Shown here in pieces: positions 41,314 through 51,795 of a stretch of DNA of 64,000 bases. The DNA is from Fonsecaea monophora (lineage: Eukaryota; Ascomycota; Eurotiomycetes; Chaetothyriales; Herpotrichiellaceae), in assembly GCF_001642475.1 (NCBI RefSeq), contig NW_019173984.1, positions 1 to 64,000 on the forward strand. The letters are read 5' to 3'. Position 1 is the first letter of the stretch. Every line of letters begins with the position of its first letter. The notes beneath the pieces were generated by a model, which worked only from the letters and a program-made list of their open reading frames with translations, was not told where the DNA came from and did no database searches. The position numbers and the translations under genes are program-made.

Positions 41314-42335
41314 GGCCTTGGCCAGTGTTTTGTCGTCGATGAATGCAGGTATTTGATTGAATGCGTGTGTGGTGCGGCTCCGGGTGCAGATCCGCCGTAC
41401 CAGTGTTTCCTCGCATACCTTGTCAGATGTGTGCCATCATTTCAGACAATTTATCTCCCTTTTTTCGACATGTTGCGCGCAAATTCGGAGTAAACCAGCT
41501 GGTAGTAATCTCGATTTCTGGTTTCCTCATTCACAATCGACCTGATCTCCCTTGCTCATCCGGGAGAAGAGGCTATAAAGATCCGTCCGAGGAGAGACAG
41601 GGAAGTCACCAGTTAGACTATAGGTAACGATCGGTCCTAGGTAGAAAGAGGCTGTCTTTGTCTTTGTCTGTTTGCCTGTGTCCTGTCCTGCAGAGCAGAG
41701 AACTCTGCCAGCGCCCAGAAATGGTGGGACGTTGATGATGATAATCAATAGTGATGATGTCGACGATTCTCCCCCGTTCCCCCTCTTAAAATTTAAAAAA
41801 AAAAAAAACACCCCCGGAAACGTTACTACGCGTATGCATGCAAGACAGAACCTCGTTCAAGATACCTACCTAGGTAGGTATGTAGTCAAGGGGGTTTCTC
41901 GAAAAAGGAAAGCAGAAATCTTGGAATTCTATCCAATTCGTCATGTTTGGTCGTTATCTAAAATGTCAAGGCATTGAATGGTTTTATATATAAAACAGGC
42001 CCCCCCCATATCACCGCTGTCATCGCTCGCAATATCTCCCAATTGTCAATTGTCAATAGTGAGTGTCCAGGGTTTTGCTTTGCTTGCTATAGTTCGAAAC
42101 TCCAATGTGGTCACAAAAGTCCTTTCTAGTAGCGCTGGTATGTAGTACACACAGAATTTCAACAAGAATCTCATGGCCATTCCACCTCCCTACCTTCGTT
42201 CTCATGACCCCGGGAAAAAATGTATTGAGGTCCCCTGTTCCCACTTCTCTCCGTTCTTCCCTAGCCCTTTGCAGGTCTCGGGAGGTCCACACACCTCTTT
42301 CTTACTCGTACACCAATCGTCCAAATGCGTTGCCT
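41314..42335. promoter_or_regulatory. SDR promoter and tetraspanin 3' flank
   Basis: 1.0 kb between two minus-strand genes. It carries two perfect palindromes (41862-41881 and 41981-41996), an A14-like run near 41796 and a C run near 42001. No gene seen. Confidence 0.5.
41862..41881. repeat. 20-bp perfect palindrome
   Basis: ATACCTACCTAGGTAGGTAT is its own reverse complement. A second perfect 16-bp palindrome, GTTTTATATATAAAAC, lies 100 bp to the right (41981-41996). They could be a dimeric protein site or a cruciform-prone repeat; CCTA/AGGT repeats elsewhere in the window make a simple-repeat origin likely for the first. Confidence 0.9.
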
Positions 42336-43065
42336 TTAGATAGGTCCAAATCCTCTCTTCTCATCGATCAGCCTGTATCGTTCCTTCTCCTTTCGATCCT
42401 TGATCAAACACAATGCAGCCAACAGGAGCATCATATCGACAGCGACAAATCCAAAGAATGTGGTAAAGACGACGTCCAAGAATCGATTCGCAAAGGTGCC
42501 AAAGGGGGTCATGCAAGGGCCCAGCCTTGCCGCCGTGGCTGCACTGGTACAAGTCTGGTCTTTGACGAACAGCGCGGGATTGCTGTACCCACAGCATTGG
42601 AATTTGCTCTGTAGCATGGTCTGAGTGGCGGGTGCTTGGGCGTTCCAGATGGGAGCGAGATTCTTCTTGGTTTGGAGGGTGGAGAACCAGATGTCCAGAC
42701 CGATGGCCAGGGTAAGGACGGCAGCAACCACCACTCCCCAGGCATGGAATTTCAAAAAGGTGCGGTTGCGCCGCATGAAAAAGGCGGGAACAGAGAGGAG
42801 GAAGGCGATCAACATGATGACGGAGTTGACTATGCTCACTGTTGCAGTCCATAGTTAGTCTAAGATACTCGGGAAATCCAGATACGCAGGTGGGACTACC
42901 TGTAAGTGGGCAATTGTCGAGTAAGAGGTTCGACGCAATATTGTTGACATTGTTGTTATGCTTGATGTTCATGCGGGTGTACAGTGGGATGAAGAGATGG
43001 AGGCCCGCGCAGAGGAGGAAAATGACGTCGAAGACGACAAAGACCAGGAGGATTTTGTTCGCCAT
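42336..43065 (-). CDS. Tetraspanin-family membrane protein
   Basis: Four-pass membrane scaffold protein, 222 aa, two exons 42900-43065 and 42336-42838 with a 61-bp intron containing GACTAAC. The start MANKILLVFV is the first ATG of the exon. TM1 is ILLVFVVFDVIFLLCAGLHL, TM2 SVIMLIAFLLSVPAFFM, TM3 GVVVAAVLTLAIGLDIWF, and TM4 begins FLDVVFTTFFGFVAVDMM. The large loop has the tetraspanin CCG signature (residues 137-139) plus further cysteines for disulfides. The cytosolic end KDRKEKERYRLIDEKRG is basic. The class is uncertain (Pls1 versus Tsp2/Tsp3); Pls1 proteins drive appressorium penetration in plant pathogens, but nothing here proves that role. Confidence 0.85.
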
Positions 43066-44199
43066 CGCCGTCGCTGTTGGATTCTTCAAGTCTCAAGGAA
43101 TGTCAAGCGGTAATGTAAATCTGTTCTTCTGCGGTAAATGTAAAGAGTGTCGAAAGGAAAGGGCGAGACCGGCTCGAAGGACGCTGTCGATCTAGTCGAG
43201 CAGGAGGAAAAATGAAGCTCTAGAAAACGGACCAAGTGAATGTACGGGTAGTCGAAGAAAAGAGAGCAAAGTCAATTGAAACGCACAACGCGACAGATAA
43301 AGAGGAAAATACACGACGCAGGTCTAGGGAGACTCGAGTTTGTGTCAGGAGGGTTCGGTTGGTTGTGGTTGAAGCTCATGGTCGCAAGGGGGCGCATCAG
43401 GATACACAGGCGTTTCAGACTTGCTCCACTGAGGGTGCGTGTCCTCGATCTTTGTCCGTACCAGAATCCCACCTTATAATTCTCATTGAGAGGCCCTCGA
43501 GGGGTCAGCTTCTCTTGCATTGATTCTTCGACGCACATGCGCCGAAGAACGGCGAGACTGAAGACATTATTTAACGCAGTATGTGGGCGGATGAAAGGAG
43601 GTTGAAGGAGAAGATAGTTACAAGCGGAGACTGGAGAGTCAATTGGCATGGCGCAGTTTCGGTCACCGGCTCGGCATAACATTTATCCATAGCAATCCAG
43701 CCATCTCCTCGATCAACCTCCTGGGGCTTGATGGTGCTTCATACAAACAATCATCTAGAGGAGTTGTACATAGATGAGTTTCTTGTGGCATGCTTGCTGT
43801 TATTGTTCTCCTCCCGACAATCCCTCCCTCGCCGACATGACTATTTTTGTGCACGATTCCTCCAAATACCAACCAGTGAAGTTTGCCTCTGAACCTTCTT
43901 TTGAATATACCAACCCAAGTCCTCATTGTCCGCCTGGTTATACCGAATACAACCCTGTGTATCGTCCAATATATTGGGCCCTCGTCAATGCCTAAAAGAG
44001 AAAACTCGTCCTGGCGCCGCCTAATGGATCACTACCACCATCTCCCGGAAACAAAACCGCAGCACGACACCAACATCATGGTGGACTACCATTTCCTGTC
44101 CTTTGTGTCCTAGTGTACAAAGATTGCGTTATACATTAATTCGTCAGTGGACCGCGTCGCATATTGGCCGTCGATAACTGATGAAACGGGAATCGAGAT
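43066..44199. promoter_or_regulatory. Tetraspanin promoter and regulator 3' flank
   Basis: 1.1 kb. A 73-codon plus-strand frame with an ATG (43774-43995) is open but has no recognisable features. Otherwise nothing. Confidence 0.5.
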
Positions 44200-45529
44200 T
44201 TAGCCCATCGTTCGACTCCCTGCCAATGACGCTGCGTCGATACTGGGCGAACCGTGTTCTTTTGTGATCATCATAGTTGGCCAGTCAAGCTGTTCCTGCC
44301 ACGTATCCGGGATCGATTCCTTTACCGTCTCGAGCATGTACTTGGCCCATCCCTTGATGAACCAGTTGTCCTCATGGTGGGTCTCTCCCCAGTATATGAG
44401 AACACAATAGTGTGCAAGAATGACCATGGCCTCCGGCTGCTTCTCTGCCAGAAGATCAAGAAACTTGGGGGGTAGGTTGATCGGCCATACGAACGTTGCT
44501 AGAACAGTGCCATCGCCCCGGGTTTTTAGTAACGAAGCTTGGATAAAAGTGCTGAGAAGCGAGTGAATCGCCAGGTCGATAGCTTGCGCTGTCTCCTTGT
44601 CGTGGTCAGAGGAACTGCAAACCCGGAATAATTTAGTGATCTGATCGGTATCCGGAAATCTGTAGGCGGCAATATTGTCCATGTGTGCCATTTCATCTAG
44701 CAGCGGCTTCAGAAAGCTGGACCGGATTGTGTCATGGTGCATGTTCAGCACAATATTTGCGCCCCTCAATAGATAGAACCAATGTAGCACATCATGCGTA
44801 AAGTCTTCGGGTTTGTCTTTTGCACTGGAAGCAAACGCGAGCACGATCAGCAGGCAAGAGAAGGCAAAGAGTGCCTGGCAGTTAGTTTCGTCGACTCGGG
44901 CCAATGTTTCTTGAAACTCGGTCAAACCAAGGCTTTGATGCGTGGTCCCGATCAACTCATACTCGGCCTTTCGATCAGGAGAAATATGGGCAAGGTGGAA
45001 AGCTGAAACAGCTAGAATGCCTCGGAGAAGAAATTCGTGCTTCAAACCCAGCTTAACCGCATGAACCTGCCACAATGCCCGCGCTTCGGGAGTGTTGGCA
45101 TTGGCCAGGTCGAGCGCGACCACACTGGTGAAATGATGCATCAACCGAAGGTCAGTCACGTCAAGATCAGTGCTCTTTTTGGTGCTGACCAGATCAGGCT
45201 GTTGAAACGGATCGACTATTGGCTGTGTAGGCGTTCGCTGCGAACAACTGATCGATCCCGCTTGACTCCCTTGCCTTCGGATGTCGGGTGTCGCGGTGCT
45301 GGGGGATTTGCTGTTATCGGGCGTGGCCGAAAAGTCGCAGTAGATTTGGCGACGTTCGCAGTTGTTACACACCGGGTGCACCTCATTGCACTGCAAAGCG
45401 AGATCAGCATCTCATGTCCTATGGCGAAGTGTCTTGTTCGAACATGCTGACCTTGATCCGCCGGACCTTGCATTGACTGCACCCATTCTTCGACTTTGTA
45501 TGCGAACGTCGCTGGTTTTTGGGCGGCAT
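44200..45529 (-). CDS. Zn2Cys6 transcription factor (Upc2-like subgroup)
   Basis: Predicted nuclear regulator, 422 aa, two exons 45452-45529 and 44200-45390 with a 61-bp intron. The N-terminus is basic (MPPKNQRRSHTKSKNG). The zinc cluster is C17-x2-C20-x6-C27-x6-C34-x2-C37-x6-C44 (GCSQCKVRRIK joined to CNEVHPVCNNC). As in the other zinc-cluster gene of this window, a phase-0 intron sits directly before the third cysteine. The regulatory domain (DLRLMHHFTSVVALDL, GILAVSAFHLAHISPDRKAE and HWFYLLRGANIVL) matches the group annotated as sterol-uptake control-like factors. Whether it controls sterol genes cannot be read from sequence. Confidence 0.88.
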
Positions 45530-46015
45530 GGGATACAGCGGATTACCAACAGCAGTTCAGACCGTGGCTGGGTGTTTTTCTGTCGCCGGTCATGACAACA
45601 AGAACAACATCGAGTTCGCGACGGTCTAGCTGACGGAGGGGGATAATTGTTTAATCGCAAAGTCATGCATAAGCCATTGGCTTACTATTATGGCAGGGGG
45701 GCCTCTCTAGATGGGCGCAGGATACAGATGTACGACGATAGTGTTATAGTAATAGCAAAGCAAAAAAAAAGCGATTGGGGAACGAGCAGGAGTCGATGGA
45801 TGTGAGCGGGAACGGAATCCCCGAAGATCAGATCAGGCTCCAGAATTGCAGCAAATGATGCTGTTGGAGAAAAATTGTGGTTCGACTACTTGACTTGCCA
45901 AGTGGCCACGTGTTTCTGACTCAGCAAACAGTAATTCACAAGAGAAGCTGAAGAAGCTGAAGACGCAGCCGACACACCCCCAGCCACCTGAATAGGACCT
46001 GTATACGAGGTAGAC
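45530..46015. promoter_or_regulatory. Short flank upstream of the zinc-cluster gene
   Basis: 486 bp; an A9 run near 45762. It holds the regulator's promoter and the 3' UTR of the RRM gene. Confidence 0.5.
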
Positions 46016-47494
46016 CTACCAGTTCCTGGGTCTCCGCGCCTTGTTCTCTCGCTGCCTCTTCTCCTTCAGCACTGTCCTGCGTCGCAGCTTCCACGAGCGA
46101 TTGTTTTCGGCTCGATTCTCCCAGAACTTTTTCTCAAAATCACTCTGGGATCGGGATGTTCCCTCCTTGGTTTGCTCCTTCGACCCGAGACTGGCCCCCA
46201 ACTCGGCTTCGTCAGCTTCCTCCTCCTCGTCCTCTTGTGGTGCCTCATCTCCAGGCAGTCCAGAACTGCCGTAGCTATTGAATCGACTAGGATGTGCGGT
46301 ATCGGGCGTTGGGGCGGCGCTTCGTAGTCCACGATAGCGGATGTCCTGAGAGCTGAACGGTGTCAATGGGACGACAGGCTCTTCTGCGAGATCTTCAGGA
46401 TCCCCCGATTCAAAGAAGGAGAACGACGTTGAGATCTCCAACGATGGCTTTGCAACGTCCTCCGAGATAGGGCCTTTTGGCTTCTTAAAGAGAGCCTCTA
46501 GTGGATGTAGTCCTGCCTGTGTTTCTGCCTCCGAAGTGCCATGAGCTGAGACACTGGAGCTCGTCTCTTCGTCAGGTTCCGAGTCGGAAGAAGAACCCGA
46601 ACTGCTCGTGTCCTCCATTTGGTCCTTGTCGGGAGAGCTAGCATTCATCTCGACTTCATCGGTGCCTTCGCTGGAGGAGGAGGAGGGTGACAACGACGAC
46701 GATTCAGAAGACTGTCGCCGTCTCTTGCTAGCTTTGTCGTCCACTTGGGCTTGTTGCTTGATTGTCTGGCGACGCTTGGAGACTCGCTCAGGTTCCTTCT
46801 CAATCACATGTCCTTGTTCATCGACCCAGCCTTCACCTTCAACGTACTGTAGATTTCCCTTGATGCCGAGCCCAATATCCTGTCTGATGAAGGAAGGTTG
46901 CATTGTGGACTTCTCAAACTCGTGCACTACTCGTGCAGTGCTTTTCTTCTTCGACCTGCCCTTTTCCTTCTTCCCTGCCTCTACATTATCGAGTTTGTTG
47001 GGAGGGAGCTTCGTACGAAAAAGCGCCTCGTCTTTGTCGGTATATTTGGAGCTAGACGTGGATGCCTTGCTCTTGTTCTTTTTGCTTGACTTGGTGGACT
47101 TCGCTTCGGTCCAGCCGCGTTTCACTTTGCGGTCCACGGGAAGTTCATGGCCCGAAATAACATTGCGCTCTTTGGATTTCTTCAGCTTCCCTCGCTCAGG
47201 CTTCACGCTGGGTTCTTCGTCTTTGTCCGACCCCTCGATGCGCCTGCGTTTCTGTGGCCGAGCATCTTCCACTCTAATCTTCCTGCCCTTCAAGATTGCT
47301 CCGTTCAACTTCTTCTTTAGTTTGTCGGCTTCCATGGCAGGAAGGTCAAAGTAGCCGTAGTTGTTCTCTGGGAATGTCTGGATCGAGTGATAGGACAAGT
47401 TGGTGACCGAATCGAGGAGATGTGGACCAACAATAACTTGAAGAAGATCGGAATTCAAGGGCGTTACATGTAGTCGTACAAATTCAGAGACCAT
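46016..47494 (-). CDS. RRM nucleolar protein (Nop8/NOL8-like)
   Basis: Single exon, 492 aa from the ATG at 47494. Residues 1-80 form a divergent RNA-recognition motif (EFVRLHVTPL, QTFPENNYGYFDLP, LKGRKIRVEDARP). It is followed by ~300 residues of Lys/Ser/Glu-rich low-complexity sequence with nuclear-localisation-type runs and acidic Ser tracts typical of nucleolar proteins. A conserved middle block (QPSFIRQDIGLGIKG, YVEGEGWVDEQGHV) and a basic C-terminal helix (FEKKFWENRAENNRSWKLRR, then RRPRNW) frame the rest. Yeast Nop8 acts in 60S assembly with Nip7 and Dbp6; the same role is inferred. Divergent from sip5. Confidence 0.75.
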   Translation of the reverse strand: MVSEFVRLHVTPLNSDLLQVIVGPHLLDSVTNLSYHSIQTFPENNYGYFDLPAMEADKLKKKLNGAILKGRKIRVEDARPQKRRRIEGSDKDEEPSVKPERGKLKKSKERNVISGHELPVDRKVKRGWTEAKSTKSSKKNKSKASTSSSKYTDKDEALFRTKLPPNKLDNVEAGKKEKGRSKKKSTARVVHEFEKSTMQPSFIRQDIGLGIKGNLQYVEGEGWVDEQGHVIEKEPERVSKRRQTIKQQAQVDDKASKRRRQSSESSSLSPSSSSSEGTDEVEMNASSPDKDQMEDTSSSGSSSDSEPDEETSSSVSAHGTSEAETQAGLHPLEALFKKPKGPISEDVAKPSLEISTSFSFFESGDPEDLAEEPVVPLTPFSSQDIRYRGLRSAAPTPDTAHPSRFNSYGSSGLPGDEAPQEDEEEEADEAELGASLGSKEQTKEGTSRSQSDFEKKFWENRAENNRSWKLRRRTVLKEKRQRENKARRPRNW

Positions 47495-48503
47495 GGCGTA
47501 GTCCAAACAGCACGCGGTCGGCAAGAGAAAGTGTCCAACACAAGCGCTGCGAGATTGACGCCCTGGGCACCAGCTGAATGGGATTTTTGAGGGGAATGTG
47601 CTTCAGAGGGACTCCTACCCCAAACGAATCAAGCCAAAGCTTGAATTTGTTCAGGCACAGACTGCGGCGGAAACAGCACCAAGCGGCACTGACGGAGGTA
47701 CAGGGGGGACGCCAAAGCTTGAAGATCCTAAGTGATGCGGGGGACCCGAGGCTTGAGTCACCACTAATGAATTGCAGATTTAGGGAAAGCCTCACTGGTG
47801 TCATCATAATAATAATACTTTTAGGTGGCAGATAGGTGGGCAGCCCTGGCAGCCACCCAGAAGATCGCCCTCCATATCGTTATCGTAGCTGCTCGGATGC
47901 TAAGTGCCCCGACCCTTTGAGCCCTGACATTTCACTATTATCCAGCCTGTGCGTGTTTCCCCTCTGTGCTCGCACTTCCCGTACATCGTCCTGCTTCCTC
48001 TTCTAAGCACCCTGCGTCAAAACAAGACCAACGTACATTAACTTGACCTTACTGCAGCGAACTTCGCCATCCCTGGAGAAAATTGGTCTGGTCTTCCTTG
48101 CCCTGCGATTTCACTACTGCACGGCATATCTTACCACGTGCATGCACTATGTCCCAGTTTATTTCATCTCACATGGTTGTTTTGCGAGGTCACTGATCAC
48201 CCAACGACCTTGATTTACATCAGCTTCCTCACTCCACGACGTTGTTTGCCCATCATCCTCAGACTCGGCCTGGGTCTCTTTTACCTGGCCGAACGCTCCG
48301 CAACATCCGAATCGTATCCTAGCCCTTCGGAAAGACCTGCACCGACCACTGCATTCGAAAACAAACGAAATCTTATTTCGACTCAAAAGCCGTTCGTGGT
48401 TGACGCCGGATCCGCAGGACACATCTAAAATGTGGCGATGACTGAACAGATTGGTGTTTCCCAGTAGCAGGAGGTTGCTTGTTGATCCAGAAATACGTCC
48501 ACC
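47495..48503. promoter_or_regulatory. Divergent promoter region of the RRM gene and sip5
   Basis: 1.0 kb. Near the sip5 start two tiny upstream ORFs overlap each other (48430-48441 and 48438-48467). Pyrimidine-rich sequence fills ~47940-48300. Confidence 0.5.
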
Positions 48504-50996
48504 ATGGGCAATTCTCAGACAAAAGAAGCACGTGGCCACGGCTCCTCTGGCTCGCGGGTAAGTGGCAGGACGAGCCCGACTCCACGACAAGATGGACAAC
48601 AAAACAACTTGGAAGTGCCCCTGGGGCCCGCGCACTCCCGACAACGAAGAGGCAGCCGACCCGACTTTTCCTTCCTCGGCATTGGTGGAAGCAGTGATCA
48701 GATTGCCAATTCACTTGAGCAGCGACGCGAGACTAAGGTGGAAAGAGAAGCTCGAAAGGCAGAAAAGGAGAGAGCAGCCAGACTCAAGGAGCGGGAGCGC
48801 AGTATGAAAGAAGAGCATGTTGATGGGGGATATCTGGTGACCCAAGGCGTCTACGTGGGTACGGAAGACTTCAACAAAGCAATCGTTAGACAGTTCATGG
48901 TAGGGCATTATGTCACAGTTACTCATGTGAAGGTAACTGACGCGGTACAGATCGAGCGACGGCTTGCTCCTTTCTGGAGAGGGCTGAACGATTACTCGGA
49001 TTCGTGGGCAGAGCATCAACTCATGGCTGCCGCTCGCGGCATGCCTATTCCCCCAGCAGATGAAGTGCCTCCTGAGCTTGAATACCAGCTTGCGAAGAGG
49101 ATCACTACAGACAGGACAAAAGAGTCTGCACTGAAAAGCCTTACGATTCCCATTGGAGGAAGATCACAGTCCTTTCAGTCAGATAGTTCAGCGCCGCTGT
49201 CACCACCTCCCAATTCTTTACCACTTCCCTCGCCCTCCTCGCCACTCCCGTCCGGCTCACCGGGGACCAGCACCTTTCGAACGCGTGCCAAAACGCTGGC
49301 GTCTCTAGCGACCTCGTCCCGGGGCAATTCTCAAGTAGATATGACTCCACGAGAATTCCAGCTGCCGCCCGACCCTTTCGTCAATGGACAGCCAATCGAA
49401 GTCTACCTGTACAAGGACGCATCGGAATGCCCGATATGTTTTCTATACTACCCACCTTACCTCAACACCACTAGGTGTTGCGAGCAGCCTATCTGTTCGG
49501 AATGTTTTGTTCAGATCAAGCGGCCTGATCCTCACCCACCCGAACATGAACAACCGGATCCGAATGCGCCACCTGTCTCAGACGCTGAGCGTGAGGCTCA
49601 GGCCGATGGTCTACTTGTCTCTGAGATTGCAACCTGTCCATATTGTAAAACCCCCGATTTCGGTATCACGTACACGCCACCTCCCTTCCGGAGAGGGCTT
49701 ACCTATGGAACTGGGTCTCAACCCTATCAGGTCATGTCTGCCATGTCTTCTCAGACATCAATCTCTTCAGGCAACCTCTCTCCGGGTCCCGGTCGGAGAC
49801 GAGGGACTTCTTTGTCTGCAAATGCCCCCGAAGTCATAACCACAGACAAGATACGCCCTGATTGGGCAACCAAGCTGGCGGCTGCTCGGGCTCATGCTGC
49901 GCGACGATCTGCAGCAGCTACGGCGTTACATACAGCCGCATATCTGATGAACGGGCAGGGAGCAGACTCACGTGCCTTCGCAGCATTCAGCCGCCGCGGA
50001 ATGTTGAGACGGTCAACCCTAGAAGGGGGAGAGAATGGACCAAGTTCGAATTTGAGTGCACTTGCGATCCTGGCGGAGAGACATGCAGCGCGGCAACAGG
50101 AGGCGACTGGAGAATCCCGCGCAGGCTCCATGTTGCCACCACCACGCGGCAGCAGTTCCCGACGAAGTCGCATGGACGACCTGGAAGACATGATGATGAT
50201 GGAGGCTATCCGCCTAAGCCTGGCCTCCGAAGAAGAACGCCGCAAGAAAGAGGAGAAAGAAGCGCGCAAAGAAGCGAAGAAGAAAGAAAAGGAGACAAAG
50301 AAGGCCGAGAAAGCGGCGCGGAAGAACAGTCTTTTCACCCTTAATTCCAACGGTAGTAACGGGGACGCATCTAGCAGCCAGATGGAAAGATCTCGAAGCA
50401 ATCTCTCTCTCGGCCAAGACGATGACTCTACTGCCAGCAAGGGGAAGGGAGTAGAGCGGAGTGATACCCCTCCTGTGGATGGGGGAAAGGCGGAGGATGA
50501 GGCTCCGCGACCATCTTATATTCCAGCTCTGTCGCTGTCCGGGACTAGTCAAGAGTCCTTGGCGAGTTCCATTCCTATCCCGACCGCGGCCGAACCATTC
50601 CGACGATCTCATCTGCGGCAGATGTCAACTGCCTCGTCCACATCGTCTTCATTTGTCGAGCCAGGTCCTGCGGCCTCATTTTCGGGCTCCGGGACCCCTC
50701 CGCCAGGAAGTCTGGAGCCAATGTTCAATTTCAGAAGTCTAGCCGCCATGATTGGGGAAGATGAGAAAGACAATGACAGCGCTCATGTCGAAAATGCTCC
50801 AAGAGACCATTCGCCAAAGTCTCGGGAGGACTCGCCAGAAAAGGCGCCCCGAAAGGTTGGGGAGAGCTGGGATCATGACGACTCAGACCTTCCTGCATCT
50901 TCGGATTCGTCCCCAAGGCGGGACAGCGATGCAGAACCGGTGGCGACAAACGGGAAGCTCGTTGATGAACCACCAACCAGAGTATCACATGTTTGA
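48504..50996 (+). CDS. sip5: Sip5-like RING-type protein
   Basis: Homologue of yeast Sip5, which binds Snf1 kinase and the Reg1/Glc7 phosphatase in glucose signalling. Single exon, 830 aa. It starts MGNSQTK, a likely N-myristoylation signal. A charged helix (KVEREARKAEKERAARLKE) leads to the conserved block GYLVTQGVYVGTEDFNKAIV. The zinc-binding module begins ECPICFLYYPPYLNTTRCC at ~309 and ends CPYC at ~378, resembling the RING of plant DA2/GW2 E3 ligases. At ~563-575 MMMMEAIRLSLASEE looks like a ubiquitin-interacting motif, followed by a long Lys/Glu coiled coil. The C-terminus is Ser/Pro-rich. A ubiquitin-ligase role is inferred, not shown. Confidence 0.88.
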   Translation: MGNSQTKEARGHGSSGSRVSGRTSPTPRQDGQQNNLEVPLGPAHSRQRRGSRPDFSFLGIGGSSDQIANSLEQRRETKVEREARKAEKERAARLKERERSMKEEHVDGGYLVTQGVYVGTEDFNKAIVRQFMVGHYVTVTHVKVTDAVQIERRLAPFWRGLNDYSDSWAEHQLMAAARGMPIPPADEVPPELEYQLAKRITTDRTKESALKSLTIPIGGRSQSFQSDSSAPLSPPPNSLPLPSPSSPLPSGSPGTSTFRTRAKTLASLATSSRGNSQVDMTPREFQLPPDPFVNGQPIEVYLYKDASECPICFLYYPPYLNTTRCCEQPICSECFVQIKRPDPHPPEHEQPDPNAPPVSDAEREAQADGLLVSEIATCPYCKTPDFGITYTPPPFRRGLTYGTGSQPYQVMSAMSSQTSISSGNLSPGPGRRRGTSLSANAPEVITTDKIRPDWATKLAAARAHAARRSAAATALHTAAYLMNGQGADSRAFAAFSRRGMLRRSTLEGGENGPSSNLSALAILAERHAARQQEATGESRAGSMLPPPRGSSSRRSRMDDLEDMMMMEAIRLSLASEEERRKKEEKEARKEAKKKEKETKKAEKAARKNSLFTLNSNGSNGDASSSQMERSRSNLSLGQDDDSTASKGKGVERSDTPPVDGGKAEDEAPRPSYIPALSLSGTSQESLASSIPIPTAAEPFRRSHLRQMSTASSTSSSFVEPGPAASFSGSGTPPPGSLEPMFNFRSLAAMIGEDEKDNDSAHVENAPRDHSPKSREDSPEKAPRKVGESWDHDDSDLPASSDSSPRRDSDAEPVATNGKLVDEPPTRVSHV

Positions 50997-51795
50997 AGCG
51001 TGATGGTGTGTTGGCAGGCACCCCACCGTAGCTGGGGCGCGAATTACACCAGGCAAATGTGCTGAGTTCTCTTGCGATCAGTCATGTGCATTTGGCGGTA
51101 GCCTGAAGACAAATGGCAATAAAGGCGACTTGATGGCTCTCAGCAGCGCGCACGGAATGATAGAATGTTTATTGGATTTTGGAGGTCATGTCACAAAGGT
51201 CGGTTGATGCTCGCGTCACCATCAACTCGTTCTCGAACAATGGACAGTGAAAGGTATGCAAGGGGCAGTGGCAAAGCAATGATGGGGGTGGGATGGACTC
51301 CAATGAATCCATGTTCAAGATATAGACATTTGACAGATGTTCAAGTACGGTTCCCGTGCTCATTACACAGACTACAATTTTCCCTTTTTGGGGTTTGCAA
51401 CTTCACAGTCTTGGAACAAGGGCGTCGAAGGTGCTCTGGCGGTGGATTGTGATTGGCCCAAGGCGACGCGACCTCCATGGTTTCAACTTGCGCAAGGAGG
51501 ATCCGAGACCTTCTTCGTTGGCCCTCTGGTCAAGAGTCGAGACCACTCATTCCTGCCCACGTCCTGCGCTGTCTGTTCCGTGCTCGCCCTGTTTACAGAG
51601 GAGAGGTCATTGCAGACTCCCCTAGCTTCTAGGTTCGCCCTACAAAAACTAAATTCACCCATTGACCGCATCAAACCGGCCGCTTGTCCTGCTTCTGATG
51701 GGCGACCTGTAAAACTGACTGGGAGAAGACATTCTGTTCTCTCCGACACCCATCTTGACAGTCATTGCAGTGCTATCCTCTCATCTGAATCGAAG
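50997..51795. promoter_or_regulatory. Intergenic region between sip5 and a coiled-coil gene
   Basis: 799 bp. A continuous frame runs from 51337 into the next gene's first exon, but the conserved-looking protein starts at 51796. No other feature. Confidence 0.45.

Noticed and set aside
43774..43995. 73-codon plus-strand frame with a good ATG
   Set aside because: Mildly protein-like but too short to judge, with no recognisable family, intron or neighbour logic.
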